Positions 25,356 to 33,466 of a stretch of 64,000 bases of DNA are shown here, one piece after another. Location of the stretch: contig CACWLP010000017.1 of the NCBI GenBank assembly GCA_902761755.1, forward strand, positions 1 through 64,000, written 5' to 3'. Under the pieces are notes generated by a model. The model searched no databases. It saw only the letters and a program-made list of their open reading frames with translations, and was not told where the DNA came from. The position numbers and the translations under genes are program-made. This DNA comes from an uncultured Eubacteriales bacterium (GTDB lineage Bacteria; Bacillota; Clostridia; Christensenellales; Aristaeellaceae). How positions within the stretch are numbered: position 1 is the stretch's first letter; every line of letters starts with the position of its first letter.

Positions 25356-26726
25356 ATGCAGGAATTTGATCTGGTCGTCATCGGGGCGGGCCCGGGGGGG
25401 TATGAAACGGCCCTGGCCGCCGCGGCGGACATGCGGGTGGCCCTGGTGGAAAAGGACGAGCTGGGCGGCACCTGCCTGAACCGCGGCTGCATCCCCACCA
25501 AATCGCTGCTGCACACGGCGGAATTGCTGGAGGCCATGCGCCGCAGCGATGTCTTCGGCATCCGGGCCGGCGAAATCGCCTGGGATTTCGCCGCGGTGCA
25601 CGCGCGGAAGGAGCAGGTGGTCCGGCAGCTGCGGGACGGCATCGCCCTGCGGCTGAAGCAGAAAAAGATCCCCGTTTTCAAAGGCGCCGGCGACATCGTG
25701 GACGCCCGCACCGTCCGCGTCCGCGGCGCGGAGGGAGAAACGCTGCTGAAAACGGAAAAGATCCTGATCGCCACCGGCTCCCGGCCCGCCCTTCCCCCCA
25801 TCCCGGGCATTTCCTGCCCCCACGTGGAAACCAGCGACACCCTCCTGGAAAAAACCGACGGCGTCTATCCCCGGCTGCTGATCGTGGGGGGCGGCGTGAT
25901 CGGGGTGGAGTTCGCCTCCGTCTTTTCCGCGCTGGGCAGCGCCGTCACCATCGTGGAGGCCACGCCCCGGCTGGTGGGAAACATGGATAAGGAAATCGGC
26001 CAGAGCCTGAAAATGCTTCTGAAAAAGCGCGGCATGCAGGTATACTGCGATACCCGGGTGCAGGAGATCCGGGAGGACGGCGCGGGCCTGCGCTGCCTGT
26101 GCCTGCAGGGGGATACGCCCCTGGAGCTTTCCGCGGACGGGATCCTCGTCTGCGTAGGCCGCAGGCCCTGCGCGGACGGGCTGTTTTCCGGCGGCTTCTC
26201 CGTGGCGCAGGACCGGGGGCGGGTCCTGGTGGACGAGCATTTTCAGACCAGCTGCCCCGGGATTTACGCCATCGGGGATGTGACCGGCGGCATCATGCTG
26301 GCCCACGCCGCCGCCGCCCAGGGAAAATGCGCCCTGGCCCACATGCTGGGCAGGACACCCCCGGTGGCGCTGATCGTCCCGGCGTGCATCTATACGGACC
26401 CGGAGATCGCCTCCGTGGGCCTGACCCTGGAGGACGCCCGGGACGCGGGCCTGCAGGCGGACAGCCGAAAATACCCCATGTCCGCCAACGGAAAAAGCCT
26501 GCTTTCCCAGCAGGAGCGGGGCTTCATCAAGGTGGTTTACGACCGGGACAGCCACCGACTCCTGGGCGCCCATCTCATGTGCGCCCGGGCGTCGGATCTG
26601 ATCAGCGAAATGACCCAGGCCCGGGCGCGGGGAAGCACCCTGGAGGAGCTGGCCTCCGTGATTCGTCCGCACCCCACCTTCAGCGAGGGCGTCACCGAGG
26701 CCGTGACGCTGCCCCGGGAAGCGTAA
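25356..26726 (+). CDS. lpdA: Dihydrolipoyl dehydrogenase (glycine cleavage L protein)
   Basis: A 456-residue FAD/NAD flavoprotein that reoxidises the dihydrolipoyl arm of GcvH. It has the FAD motif GAGPGGYETA (10-19), redox-active disulfide GGTCLNRGCIPTK with C40 and C45, an NAD-binding GGGVIGVEFAS segment, the second FAD motif YAIGDVTGG, and the C-terminal active-site His-Glu dyad in IRPHPTFSEGVTEA. It is the last gene of the glycine cleavage operon. No lipoyl-domain fusion is seen at the N-terminus. Confidence 0.96.
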   Translation: MQEFDLVVIGAGPGGYETALAAAADMRVALVEKDELGGTCLNRGCIPTKSLLHTAELLEAMRRSDVFGIRAGEIAWDFAAVHARKEQVVRQLRDGIALRLKQKKIPVFKGAGDIVDARTVRVRGAEGETLLKTEKILIATGSRPALPPIPGISCPHVETSDTLLEKTDGVYPRLLIVGGGVIGVEFASVFSALGSAVTIVEATPRLVGNMDKEIGQSLKMLLKKRGMQVYCDTRVQEIREDGAGLRCLCLQGDTPLELSADGILVCVGRRPCADGLFSGGFSVAQDRGRVLVDEHFQTSCPGIYAIGDVTGGIMLAHAAAAQGKCALAHMLGRTPPVALIVPACIYTDPEIASVGLTLEDARDAGLQADSRKYPMSANGKSLLSQQERGFIKVVYDRDSHRLLGAHLMCARASDLISEMTQARARGSTLEELASVIRPHPTFSEGVTEAVTLPREA

Positions 26727-26765
26727 GGGACCCCGGCGGCTCCGGCGGCGCAGGGGAGAATTGGA

Positions 26766-26794
26766 TTGACAAGCCGCCGCTGCGGTAGTATAAT
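26766..26794 (+). promoter_or_regulatory. Sigma-A promoter of the PPi-phosphofructokinase gene
   Basis: Perfect TTGACA (26766-26771), 17-base spacer, perfect TATAAT (26789-26794). The transcript would have a leader of about 180 bases with a long stem (GGACAAGGC near 26841 pairing with GCCTTGTCC near 26877-26885). Confidence 0.88.
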
Positions 26795-26981
26795 TTTTCA
26801 GGTTATGATCCTTTTGCCTGCCGGCCCCCGATGCGGGCGCGGGACAAGGCGGAAGGATCGCCCCGGGAAGGGCGCGGGCCTTGTCCGCCCCAAGTCCGGG
26901 AAAAGGCGCACCACGGGCGGCATGCCGGGCATTTTCCGGTGCTACGGCGGCTGTACAAGAAAAAAGAAATGAGGAAATGAC

Positions 26982-28214
26982 ATGAAAGGCAACGTTCTCG
27001 TCGGTCAGTCCGGCGGCCCCACGGCCGTCATCAACTCCAGCCTCGCGGGCGTGTTCAAGGCCGCGACGGAACTCGGCTACGGCAAAGTGTACGGCATGCG
27101 CCACGGCATCCAGGGCTTCCTGCAGGGGAAGTACGTGGATATGGCCGAACAGATCCGCAACGACCTGGATCTGGAGCTGCTCAAGCACACCCCCTCCGCT
27201 TTCCTGGGCAGCTGCCGCTATAAGCTGCCGGAAATCGACCAGGACAACGCGATCTTCGACCGCATCTTCGCCCTGCTGGACGAGCTGAACATCGAAGTGT
27301 GCATCTACATCGGCGGCAACGACTCCATGGACACCATCCGCAAGCTGTACGATTACGGCCAGAAGATCGGCTCCACGCGGAAGTTCGTGGGCTGCCCCAA
27401 GACCATCGACAACGACCTGGCCATCACCGACCATACCCCCGGCTTCGGCAGCGCTGCCAAGTACATCGCCACCTCCACCAAGGAAATCATCTGCGACGCG
27501 GTGGCCTTCGCCAACAAGAAGAACGTCAACATTGTGGAGATCATGGGCCGCAACGCGGGCTGGCTGACCGGCGCCGCCGCGCTCTCCAAGGGCGACGATT
27601 GCGTCGGCCCCGACCTGATCTACCTGCCCGAGCTGCCCTTCAGCATCGAAGGCTTCGTGGACGAAGTGAAGAAGCTGCTGGAAACCAAGGACGTGGTCAC
27701 CGCCATGGTGTCCGAGGGCATCAAGACCGCGGAAGGCAAGTACGTCTGCGAATACGCCTCCAGCTCCAAGACCACCGACGCCTTCGGCCATCTGCAGATG
27801 TCCGGCACCGCCGCGTACCTGGCCTCCGTGGTTCAGGGCCAGCTGGGCTGCAAGACCCGCGCCATCGAATTCTCAACCCTGCAGCGCGCCGCCTCCCACA
27901 TGGCCAGCAAGGTGGACGTGGACGAAGCGTTCAACGCGGGCAGCGCCACCGTGCGGGCCGCGGACAAGGGCATTTCCGGCGTGATGGTGCTCATCAAGCG
28001 GGTGAACGACAATCCCTATCAGAGCGGCAACGACGTGTACGACGTGCACAATATCGCCAACGCCGAAAAGGTGGTTCCCCGGGATTGGATCAATGAAAAG
28101 GGCAACGGCGTCACCGAGCAGTTCATCAATTACGTGCGTCCCCTGATCCAGGGCTACGACGTGCCCGTGATGGTGAACGGCGTGCCCCGCCATCTGGTGC
28201 TCAAGGAAAAATAA
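26982..28214 (+). CDS. pfp: Pyrophosphate-dependent 6-phosphofructokinase
   Basis: A 410-residue phosphofructokinase that phosphorylates fructose 6-phosphate, using pyrophosphate rather than ATP. GGND (111-114) replaces the GGDG/GGDD of other classes and PKTIDND (139-145) supplies the lysine linked with PPi use; both fit the long-clade PPi-PFKs of Clostridia. MGRNAGWLTG is the sugar-site block. It stands alone behind a near-perfect promoter and ends in a very strong terminator. Codon use is highly biased, suggesting high expression. PPi dependence is inferred from motifs. Confidence 0.93.
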   Translation: MKGNVLVGQSGGPTAVINSSLAGVFKAATELGYGKVYGMRHGIQGFLQGKYVDMAEQIRNDLDLELLKHTPSAFLGSCRYKLPEIDQDNAIFDRIFALLDELNIEVCIYIGGNDSMDTIRKLYDYGQKIGSTRKFVGCPKTIDNDLAITDHTPGFGSAAKYIATSTKEIICDAVAFANKKNVNIVEIMGRNAGWLTGAAALSKGDDCVGPDLIYLPELPFSIEGFVDEVKKLLETKDVVTAMVSEGIKTAEGKYVCEYASSSKTTDAFGHLQMSGTAAYLASVVQGQLGCKTRAIEFSTLQRAASHMASKVDVDEAFNAGSATVRAADKGISGVMVLIKRVNDNPYQSGNDVYDVHNIANAEKVVPRDWINEKGNGVTEQFINYVRPLIQGYDVPVMVNGVPRHLVLKEK

Positions 28215-28240
28215 GCGGTAAAACCGGTTAACGGATGATG

Positions 28241-28302
28241 AAAAGCCGGGAGGCGGCCGCGGGATGAGCATGCTCATCCCGCGGCCGCTTCCCGGTTTTT
28301 TC
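28241..28302 (+). terminator. Strong intrinsic terminator after PPi-PFK
   Basis: AAAAGCCGGGA, then a 36-nt perfect palindrome (28253-28288, half-site GCGGCCGCGGGATGAGCA), then TTCCCGGTTTTTT. The full stem exceeds 20 bp with outer CCGGGA/TCCCGG pairing and a T-run. Confidence 0.95.
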
Positions 28303-28358
28303 CTTTTCCCGCTGTTTTTCACCCGGAGCGGGAACAGGCGCAAAGCAAAAAATCCCCC

Positions 28359-28387
28359 TTGCCCGCGCCCGGAGCAGGGCGTATAAT
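28359..28387 (+). promoter_or_regulatory. Sigma-A promoter of the GH113/LURP/kinase cluster
   Basis: TTGCCC (28359-28364), 17-base spacer, TATAAT (28382-28387), about 40 bases before the ATG at 28428. Confidence 0.75.
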
Positions 28388-28427
28388 ACAGCCAGAGGGG
28401 AAAAACGGGAATTGGAGCGTGACGCGC

Positions 28428-29384
28428 ATGTTCATCAAAGGATTCACCTACGGATACGACGGCCGGCGGGGCATGTACCGCGCGCCGGAGGCCGCCCTCT
28501 CCATGGACCGTTTGGCCGCCCTGGGGGGCGACTGGGCGGCGCTGGCCTTCGCGGTGATGCAGGATTCCTTCCACTCCACCCTGATCCGCCCGGACTACCG
28601 CTTCACCGTCACCGACCGGGATATTGAAACAGCGGTGCGCCGGCTGCACGCCCGGGGGCTCAAGGTGTGCATGAAGCCCATGGTCAACAGCATGGACGGC
28701 GTGTGGCGGGCGCACATCGCCTTTCCCCGGCCGGAATGGGGCGAAAAGGATTACTGGAAGGAATGGTTCTCCTGCTACACGGCGTTCCTGTGCCATTACG
28801 CGGAGATCGCGGAAGAAACCGGGTGCGAAATGTTCTGCGTGGGGTGCGAAATGCTGGGCACGGAGCCGGAGGAGGCCCACTGGCGAAACGCTATCGCCGC
28901 GGTCCGGAAGGTCTATCACGGCCCGCTGGTGTACAACACCAATCACGGCAAGGAAGCCAATCTTTCCTGGTGGGACGCGGTGGATTACATCGGCACCTCC
29001 GCCTATTACCGGGTGGCCGAAGCCCCGGGGGCGTCCGTGGAGGAAATGCGCGCGGCCTGGGAGAGGCAGCTTGCGCCCCTGGCGGAGCTGTCGCGGCGGC
29101 TGAACAAGCAGGTGATTTTCATGGAGATCGGCTGCCGCAGCGCCCAGGGCTGCGCCATGATGCCCTATGATTTTTCCCACCGGGAATTCCCCTACGACGA
29201 GGACGAGCAGGCCAATTTCTACGAATCCTGCTTCCGCGCCGCGTGGGACAAGCCCTGGTTCGCTGGCTGGTTCTGGTGGGACTGGTACACCTTTCTGCCC
29301 CGCCGCACCCCGGATACGGGCTTTTCCATTGCGGATAAAAAGGCGGAGCATGTGGTGAAAAACTGGTATGCAAAGCAGCGGTAA
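28428..29384 (+). CDS. GH113-like glycoside hydrolase
   Basis: A 318-residue TIM-barrel protein. The likely acid/base Glu is E141 in FCVGCEMLGTEPEE, and the nucleophile is E233 in VIFMEIGCRSAQG; spacing and context match GH113 beta-mannanases (clan GH-A). The end of the protein has WFWWDW, a typical substrate-platform aromatic cluster. There is no signal peptide, so it should act on imported oligosaccharides in the cytoplasm. ATG at 28428 is used, with GGAG 10 bases upstream. The specific sugar is not known. It heads a run of three same-strand genes. Confidence 0.85.
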   Translation: MFIKGFTYGYDGRRGMYRAPEAALSMDRLAALGGDWAALAFAVMQDSFHSTLIRPDYRFTVTDRDIETAVRRLHARGLKVCMKPMVNSMDGVWRAHIAFPRPEWGEKDYWKEWFSCYTAFLCHYAEIAEETGCEMFCVGCEMLGTEPEEAHWRNAIAAVRKVYHGPLVYNTNHGKEANLSWWDAVDYIGTSAYYRVAEAPGASVEEMRAAWERQLAPLAELSRRLNKQVIFMEIGCRSAQGCAMMPYDFSHREFPYDEDEQANFYESCFRAAWDKPWFAGWFWWDWYTFLPRRTPDTGFSIADKKAEHVVKNWYAKQR

Positions 29385-29427
29385 GGCCGCGGAAGGCCAA
29401 ACCGCCAGGAATAAGGAGGAAACAGCC

Positions 29428-30036
29428 GTGGGCGTTTTATCCAAAGTGCATCGCTTCCGCGAAGCGGGGCAGGAAGCCAACGTCAACAACGTGGAGCGGT
29501 TCGGCCAGCCGGTCCGTTCGCTCTTTACCACCACGAAGGTATTCACCCTGCACCATCACATCGACATCGTGGACGAAAGCGAAAACGCGGTGTATCAGGC
29601 CAACACCAAATTTCCCTCCCTCCACGACAAGACGGACGTGACGGACGCCGACGGCCGGCAGGTGGCCCACATCGAAAGGAAGCTCCTCACCCTCCACCAG
29701 CGGCATACCATCGCCATGGCGGACGGGACCCGGTTTGAGCTGTCCACGGAGCTGTTCCACCTGGTCAGGGACATCACCAACATCGAGGGCCTGGGCTGGC
29801 AGCTGCGGGGAAACATACTGGCGCTGAATTTTGAACTGTACGACGCCGCCGATAACGTGATCGCCGTGATCGGGCAGAAATGGGTGTCTCTCCACGACAA
29901 ATACTGCGTGGACATTTACCAGCCCGAGCACGAGGAGGCCGTGGTGGCGATCCTGGTGGCGCTGCAGCACATGATCCGGGATCGGAAGGCGGCCAGTTCT
30001 TCGTCCTCGTCGTCCTTCTCCTCCTCGGGATCGTAA
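29428..30036 (+). CDS. LURP-one-related family protein
   Basis: A 202-residue protein of the LURP-one-related/tubby-like beta-barrel family. Diagnostic phrases are FTTTKVFTLHHHIDIVDESE, YQANTKFPSLHDKTDV and AVIGQKWVSLHDKYCVD, showing two related halves. The last 13 residues are an unusual Ser-rich tail (SSSSSSSFSSSGS). GTG at 29428 is preferred because AAGGAGG lies 7 bases upstream; an earlier in-frame ATG overlaps the previous gene. It is followed by a kinase-like gene after only four bases. Function in bacteria is unknown; the fold resembles phospholipid scramblase. Confidence 0.87.
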   Translation: MGVLSKVHRFREAGQEANVNNVERFGQPVRSLFTTTKVFTLHHHIDIVDESENAVYQANTKFPSLHDKTDVTDADGRQVAHIERKLLTLHQRHTIAMADGTRFELSTELFHLVRDITNIEGLGWQLRGNILALNFELYDAADNVIAVIGQKWVSLHDKYCVDIYQPEHEEAVVAILVALQHMIRDRKAASSSSSSSFSSSGS

Positions 30037-30040
30037 CGCC

Positions 30041-30586
30041 ATGGGAGAAGCGTGGACGATCGGCGGGCAGACGTACCGGATCGAAAGGCTGCTGGGCCGC
30101 GGCAAGGGCGGGTATTCTTACCTGGCCCTGCGGGAAGGCATGCCCTTCGTGGTCAAACAGATCCATCACGAGCCCTGCGCCTACTACCGTTTCGGCAATA
30201 AAATGGAAGCGGAGCTCCGGGATTACGGGCGGCTGCGAGCCGCGGGCATCCGCATCCCCGCGCTGATCGCATGGGACGAAGAAGCCGAGCGGCTCGTGAA
30301 GGAATACATCGAAGGGGACACGGTCTTTTCCCTGGTGAAAAGCGGCCGCCCGGCGGACGCATATCTGCCCCAGGCGCGGGAAATGGCGGCCCGGGCCCGC
30401 GCCGCCGGGCTGAATATCGATTATTTCCCCACCAACTTCATCGTGCAGCGCGGCCTGCTGTGGTACATCGACTACGAATGCAACGAATACATGGACGAAT
30501 GGAGCTTTGACGCCTGGGGCGTGCGCTACTGGTCCATGACGGAGGAATTCCAAAAATACCTGGCGGAAAACCCTGAGAACGCCTGA
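30041..30586 (+). CDS. Minimal protein-kinase-like protein
   Basis: A 181-residue reduced kinase fold. A glycine loop GRGKGGYSYLA (19-29), the lysine in VVKQ (K39), a helix C Glu near 56-58, a catalytic-loop-like block NIDYFPTNFIV (D127, N132), and a metal Asp in WYIDYE (D144) are all present in order. The C-lobe is cut to about 40 residues, as in RIO-like and aminoglycoside-kinase-like small kinases. It is coupled to the LURP-one-like gene (4-base gap). No membrane segment or sensor domain is seen. Activity and substrate are unknown. Confidence 0.8.
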   Translation: MGEAWTIGGQTYRIERLLGRGKGGYSYLALREGMPFVVKQIHHEPCAYYRFGNKMEAELRDYGRLRAAGIRIPALIAWDEEAERLVKEYIEGDTVFSLVKSGRPADAYLPQAREMAARARAAGLNIDYFPTNFIVQRGLLWYIDYECNEYMDEWSFDAWGVRYWSMTEEFQKYLAENPENA

Positions 30587-30602
30587 TCCCCGGCAAACGG
30601 CC

Positions 30603-31256
30603 TCACGCGGGGCGGTACTCCATGGCATTTTCGCAGCTGCGGAGCACCTCGCGGGGGTCGTTTTTCCTGTCCAGCCACGCGCCGTGGGTCCTGTCCGAAA
30701 AAATCACGGGCATCCGGCCGTGGATGAAGGCGATTTCCGGCGACGGCGCTTTGGTCAGCACGGAAAGCACGGGCAGGCGCCGATCCTGTTCGTAGCGGTA
30801 GATCCCCGCCAGGTACATGATCCCCGGCGTCCGGGGGCGGATGGCGTACTTGGTTTTCCCGCCCGGCGTCCGCCGCGGCGGTTTTTCCGCTTCGCCGATC
30901 TGCAGGGAGGGCCCATCGTCCGCCTCTCCCCATTCAAAATACCAGGAGCAGGGGATCAGGCAGCGGCGCTCCAGCATGGAGGCGCGGAACAGGGGCTTTT
31001 CCAGCGCCGTTTCGCTGCGGGTGTTGATGATCAGCCCCTTGCCGTCCGGACGATGAAAGCCCCACAGCATGGGATACGCCCCCGCTTCGCCGCTTTTCGC
31101 CAGCGCCAGGGCCGCCACGGCGGCGCCGGGAAACACCTCCCCCGCGGCGATGCCGCTTTCCCCGGTGACGGCCTTCTGCCGCCGGGCCGCTTCCTCGATC
31201 ATCCGGGAGAGCAGTTCGTTTTCGCTTTCGCCCTCCACCCAGAACCGTCCGCACAT
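30603..31256 (-). CDS. yedK: SOS response-associated peptidase (SRAP/HMCES-type)
   Basis: A 217-residue SRAP-family protein that forms a thiazolidine crosslink with abasic sites in single-stranded DNA. The crosslinking Cys is residue 2 (MCGRF, exposed after Met removal); other conserved residues are N78 and R80 (NTRSET), E109 (WYFEWG) and H179 (FIHGRMPVI). It lies last in a same-strand run behind a Y-family polymerase and YolD-like gene with a LexA box upstream, so SOS control is likely if there is no separate promoter in the 49-base gap. Confidence 0.94.
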   Translation of the reverse strand: MCGRFWVEGESENELLSRMIEEAARRQKAVTGESGIAAGEVFPGAAVAALALAKSGEAGAYPMLWGFHRPDGKGLIINTRSETALEKPLFRASMLERRCLIPCSWYFEWGEADDGPSLQIGEAEKPPRRTPGGKTKYAIRPRTPGIMYLAGIYRYEQDRRLPVLSVLTKAPSPEIAFIHGRMPVIFSDRTHGAWLDRKNDPREVLRSCENAMEYRPA

Positions 31257-31305
31257 GGTTTTTCCCTCCGCTTTTTCTCACAGGATGCCCGCGCCGGGCG
31301 GATCT

Positions 31306-31854
31306 TCATTCCCCGCCGCCGAACAGCGTTTCCGATTCCACGGAAAGCAGATCGTCCCAGGGGATCGCCGTATCCTCCACCAGCAGGATCCTTCTCACCG
31401 GGTCCACCCGCCGCACCACGCCCGTCACGGTTTTATACTGCCCCAGCCGGCCGCAGGCGCCGTGATGCCCGTCCGCGCAGGGCACGTAATACGTCGCCGT
31501 CACGGCGGGGCGGCTGCGCCGGGCCAGGCGGGAATTGGCGGTCATCGCCCGGAGCAGGAGCAGCCGGCGGTTGGTTTCCTCTGTTTCCTCTTCGTCCGGG
31601 AAGCGCTTCCCGGCGTAGGGGATATTTTTTTGCCGGATATGCTCGCTGTAGCCGTCCAGGGCGTCGTAGGGGGCGAACAGCTTGGCCCGCTTGCCCCGCT
31701 CCATCCGGGGATGGCGCAGGGAAAACGCGTCCTCCCCGTGGCGGGGACGGCCCTGGAGCAGCACGCCCAGATACGGGAACTGCAAAGGGATCAGCCGCCC
31801 GTCCACCACGTACTGCATTTCGCCGTCCGACAAGGGAATCGCGGTGGCGGTCAT
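31306..31854 (-). CDS. YolD-like protein
   Basis: A 182-residue protein whose C-terminal half reads YKTVTGVVRRVDPVRRILLV followed by IPWDDLLSVE, the pattern of YolD-like proteins (barrel-type core). The N-terminal part has DALDGYSEHIRQKN, also YolD-like. It overlaps the stop of the Y-family polymerase gene (ATGA), and such partners are typical for UvrX/YqjW-type UmuC proteins of Firmicutes. It contains a possible zinc site (CADGHHGACG). Its job is probably to regulate or stabilise the polymerase; this is not proven for the family. Confidence 0.8.
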   Translation of the reverse strand: MTATAIPLSDGEMQYVVDGRLIPLQFPYLGVLLQGRPRHGEDAFSLRHPRMERGKRAKLFAPYDALDGYSEHIRQKNIPYAGKRFPDEEETEETNRRLLLLRAMTANSRLARRSRPAVTATYYVPCADGHHGACGRLGQYKTVTGVVRRVDPVRRILLVEDTAIPWDDLLSVESETLFGGGE

Positions 31855-33314
31855 ACTTGATCCCTGCCTTTCTCAAGGGGCTCCACGGCGGGGCCGCCCG
31901 CCTTGTGCCCGCCGATCTGCATGTTCCGCTGGATGGTGGTGGCCCCCTCCAACAGGTTCATGCCTTTCACGATGGCATTCATGCCGAATTTTTTGCGCAC
32001 GCCCAGCATGGCCCGCTGCAGCCGCCTTTCCCTTTCCAGGGCGTTAAAATCGGTGAACAGATCCGTCTGGCAGCTGCCGTCGTCGTATTCCACCTGGCAG
32101 GCGGCGATGTTCAGCCGCCGCAGCAGCAGATGCCGGTCCACCTTCTTTTCAAAGGACGGGATCAGCCGCTCCAGGATCTGCTGCCTGCTGTTGGTGCGGA
32201 AGGGCAGGCGCACGGTGGCGTTGGCGTGCCGGGGCTGCAGCCGCCCGTAGTAATCCAGCGTCAATTCCCCCTGATACTGGGGATAGGCGTTCAGCGATTC
32301 CGGGTCGAAGGCGATCCACCAGGCGACATACGCGCAGGTCAGATTCTTGGAAAGCAGATCCGCGCACAGCAGATCCGCCATTTCCGTGAACACCAGCCGC
32401 CCCTCCCCGTACCGGTAGGGCCGGGGGAGCACCTGGCCCGTGCTCAGGCTGTGGTCCTCCGATTTGTAGGATTTGATGTCCTCCATGGTGGTGGGCTCGA
32501 CGCCCCAGGCGTGGTCGATGAGCAATTCCGCGTTGACGCCAAACATGCGGTAGAGCATTTCCTCGTTGCCGGCGGACGCGGCGGCGATATCCCCCATGGT
32601 GTACAGCCCGCGTTCCCGCAGCCGCCGGGCCGTGCCCGGGCCGATCTGCCAGAAATCCGTCAGGGGCCGGTGGGTCCACAGGGCGAGGATGTAGCCGATC
32701 TCGTCCAATTCCGCGATCCTCACGCCATCCCGGTCGGGCTTCTGCTTTTTCGCCACGATGTCCATGCCCACCTTGGCCAGATACAGATTGGTGCCGATGC
32801 CCACCGTGGCGGTGATGCCCGTGGTTTTCAGCACGTCCCGGATCATGGTGACCGCCATGAGATGCGCCGGGGAAATATGCTGCCGCTCCGCCTCCCGGCG
32901 GTACAGATGCAGGTAGGGCGTGGCGTCGATGAAGCATTCGTCGATGGAATACACGTGGATGTCCTGCTCCGACACGTAGCGCAGGTAAATTTCATAGATT
33001 TTCGCGCTGACGCGCAGGTATTCCGCCATCCGGGGCGGGGCGATGATGTAATCCACCCGGGTGTGGGTGTACGCCTCGAACATGCGGATGCGCTCCTTCG
33101 CCTCAAACAGCCGGGGCCTGCCGGGCACGCCCATGGCCTTGAGCGCAGGGCTCACGGCCAGCACGATGGTCTTGTCCGTGCGGCTTTCGTCCGCCACCAG
33201 CAGATTGGCCGTCAGCGGGTCCAGCCCCCGGGCCACGCACTCCACCGAGGCGTAATAGCTTTTCAGGTCGATGCAGATGTACTGCCGCTTCCCGTCCGTC
33301 CCCGCCTGCCCCAT
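31851..33314 (-). CDS. Y-family translesion DNA polymerase
   Basis: A 487-residue UmuC/ImpB-type polymerase. Metal-binding Asp16 lies in YICIDLKSYYASVE, and the catalytic YSIDECFID block gives D125 and E126; the thumb and little-finger regions follow (QIGPGTARRLRERGL helix-hairpin-helix). The UvrX/YqjW branch of Gram-positive Y polymerases fits best. ATG at 33314 lies 30 bases past a LexA box, and AGGGG sits 12 bases upstream. It is translationally coupled to the YolD-like gene. Confidence 0.93.
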   Translation of the reverse strand: MGQAGTDGKRQYICIDLKSYYASVECVARGLDPLTANLLVADESRTDKTIVLAVSPALKAMGVPGRPRLFEAKERIRMFEAYTHTRVDYIIAPPRMAEYLRVSAKIYEIYLRYVSEQDIHVYSIDECFIDATPYLHLYRREAERQHISPAHLMAVTMIRDVLKTTGITATVGIGTNLYLAKVGMDIVAKKQKPDRDGVRIAELDEIGYILALWTHRPLTDFWQIGPGTARRLRERGLYTMGDIAAASAGNEEMLYRMFGVNAELLIDHAWGVEPTTMEDIKSYKSEDHSLSTGQVLPRPYRYGEGRLVFTEMADLLCADLLSKNLTCAYVAWWIAFDPESLNAYPQYQGELTLDYYGRLQPRHANATVRLPFRTNSRQQILERLIPSFEKKVDRHLLLRRLNIAACQVEYDDGSCQTDLFTDFNALERERRLQRAMLGVRKKFGMNAIVKGMNLLEGATTIQRNMQIGGHKAGGPAVEPLEKGRDQV

Positions 33315-33345
33315 CGCTCCGTCCGTCCCCTCTGGCCCATAATAA

Positions 33346-33398
33346 GAACATTTGTTCTCTTACAGGATCATTATAGCCCCGGAGGGCGGCGTTGTCAA
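33346..33398 (-). promoter_or_regulatory. SOS promoter with LexA/DinR box
   Basis: On the minus strand: perfect TTGACA (33398-33393), 17-base spacer, perfect TATAAT (33375-33370), then a perfect LexA palindrome GAACAAATGTTC (33357-33346), which fits the Gram-positive consensus GAAC-4N-GTTC. The operator sits over the start site and would block the Y-polymerase operon until DNA damage. Confidence 0.92.
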
Positions 33399-33410
33399 CA
33401 GGAAAAATAA

Positions 33411-33452
33411 GCAAAACCGGAGCCCGCCTCCCCCACGGAAGCAGGCTCCGGC
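33411..33452 (-). terminator. Terminator of purA
   Basis: On the minus strand CCGGAGCC pairs with GGCTCCGG (33417-33451) around a partly paired middle, then TTTTGCTTATTTTT. It lies directly after the purA stop. Confidence 0.75.
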
Positions 33453-33466
33453 TTCAAGCCGGCACA

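Noticed and set aside
24651..27791. Long minus-strand ORF opposite lplA, lpdA and pfp
   Set aside because: Antisense shadow; the plus-strand genes have all family motifs.
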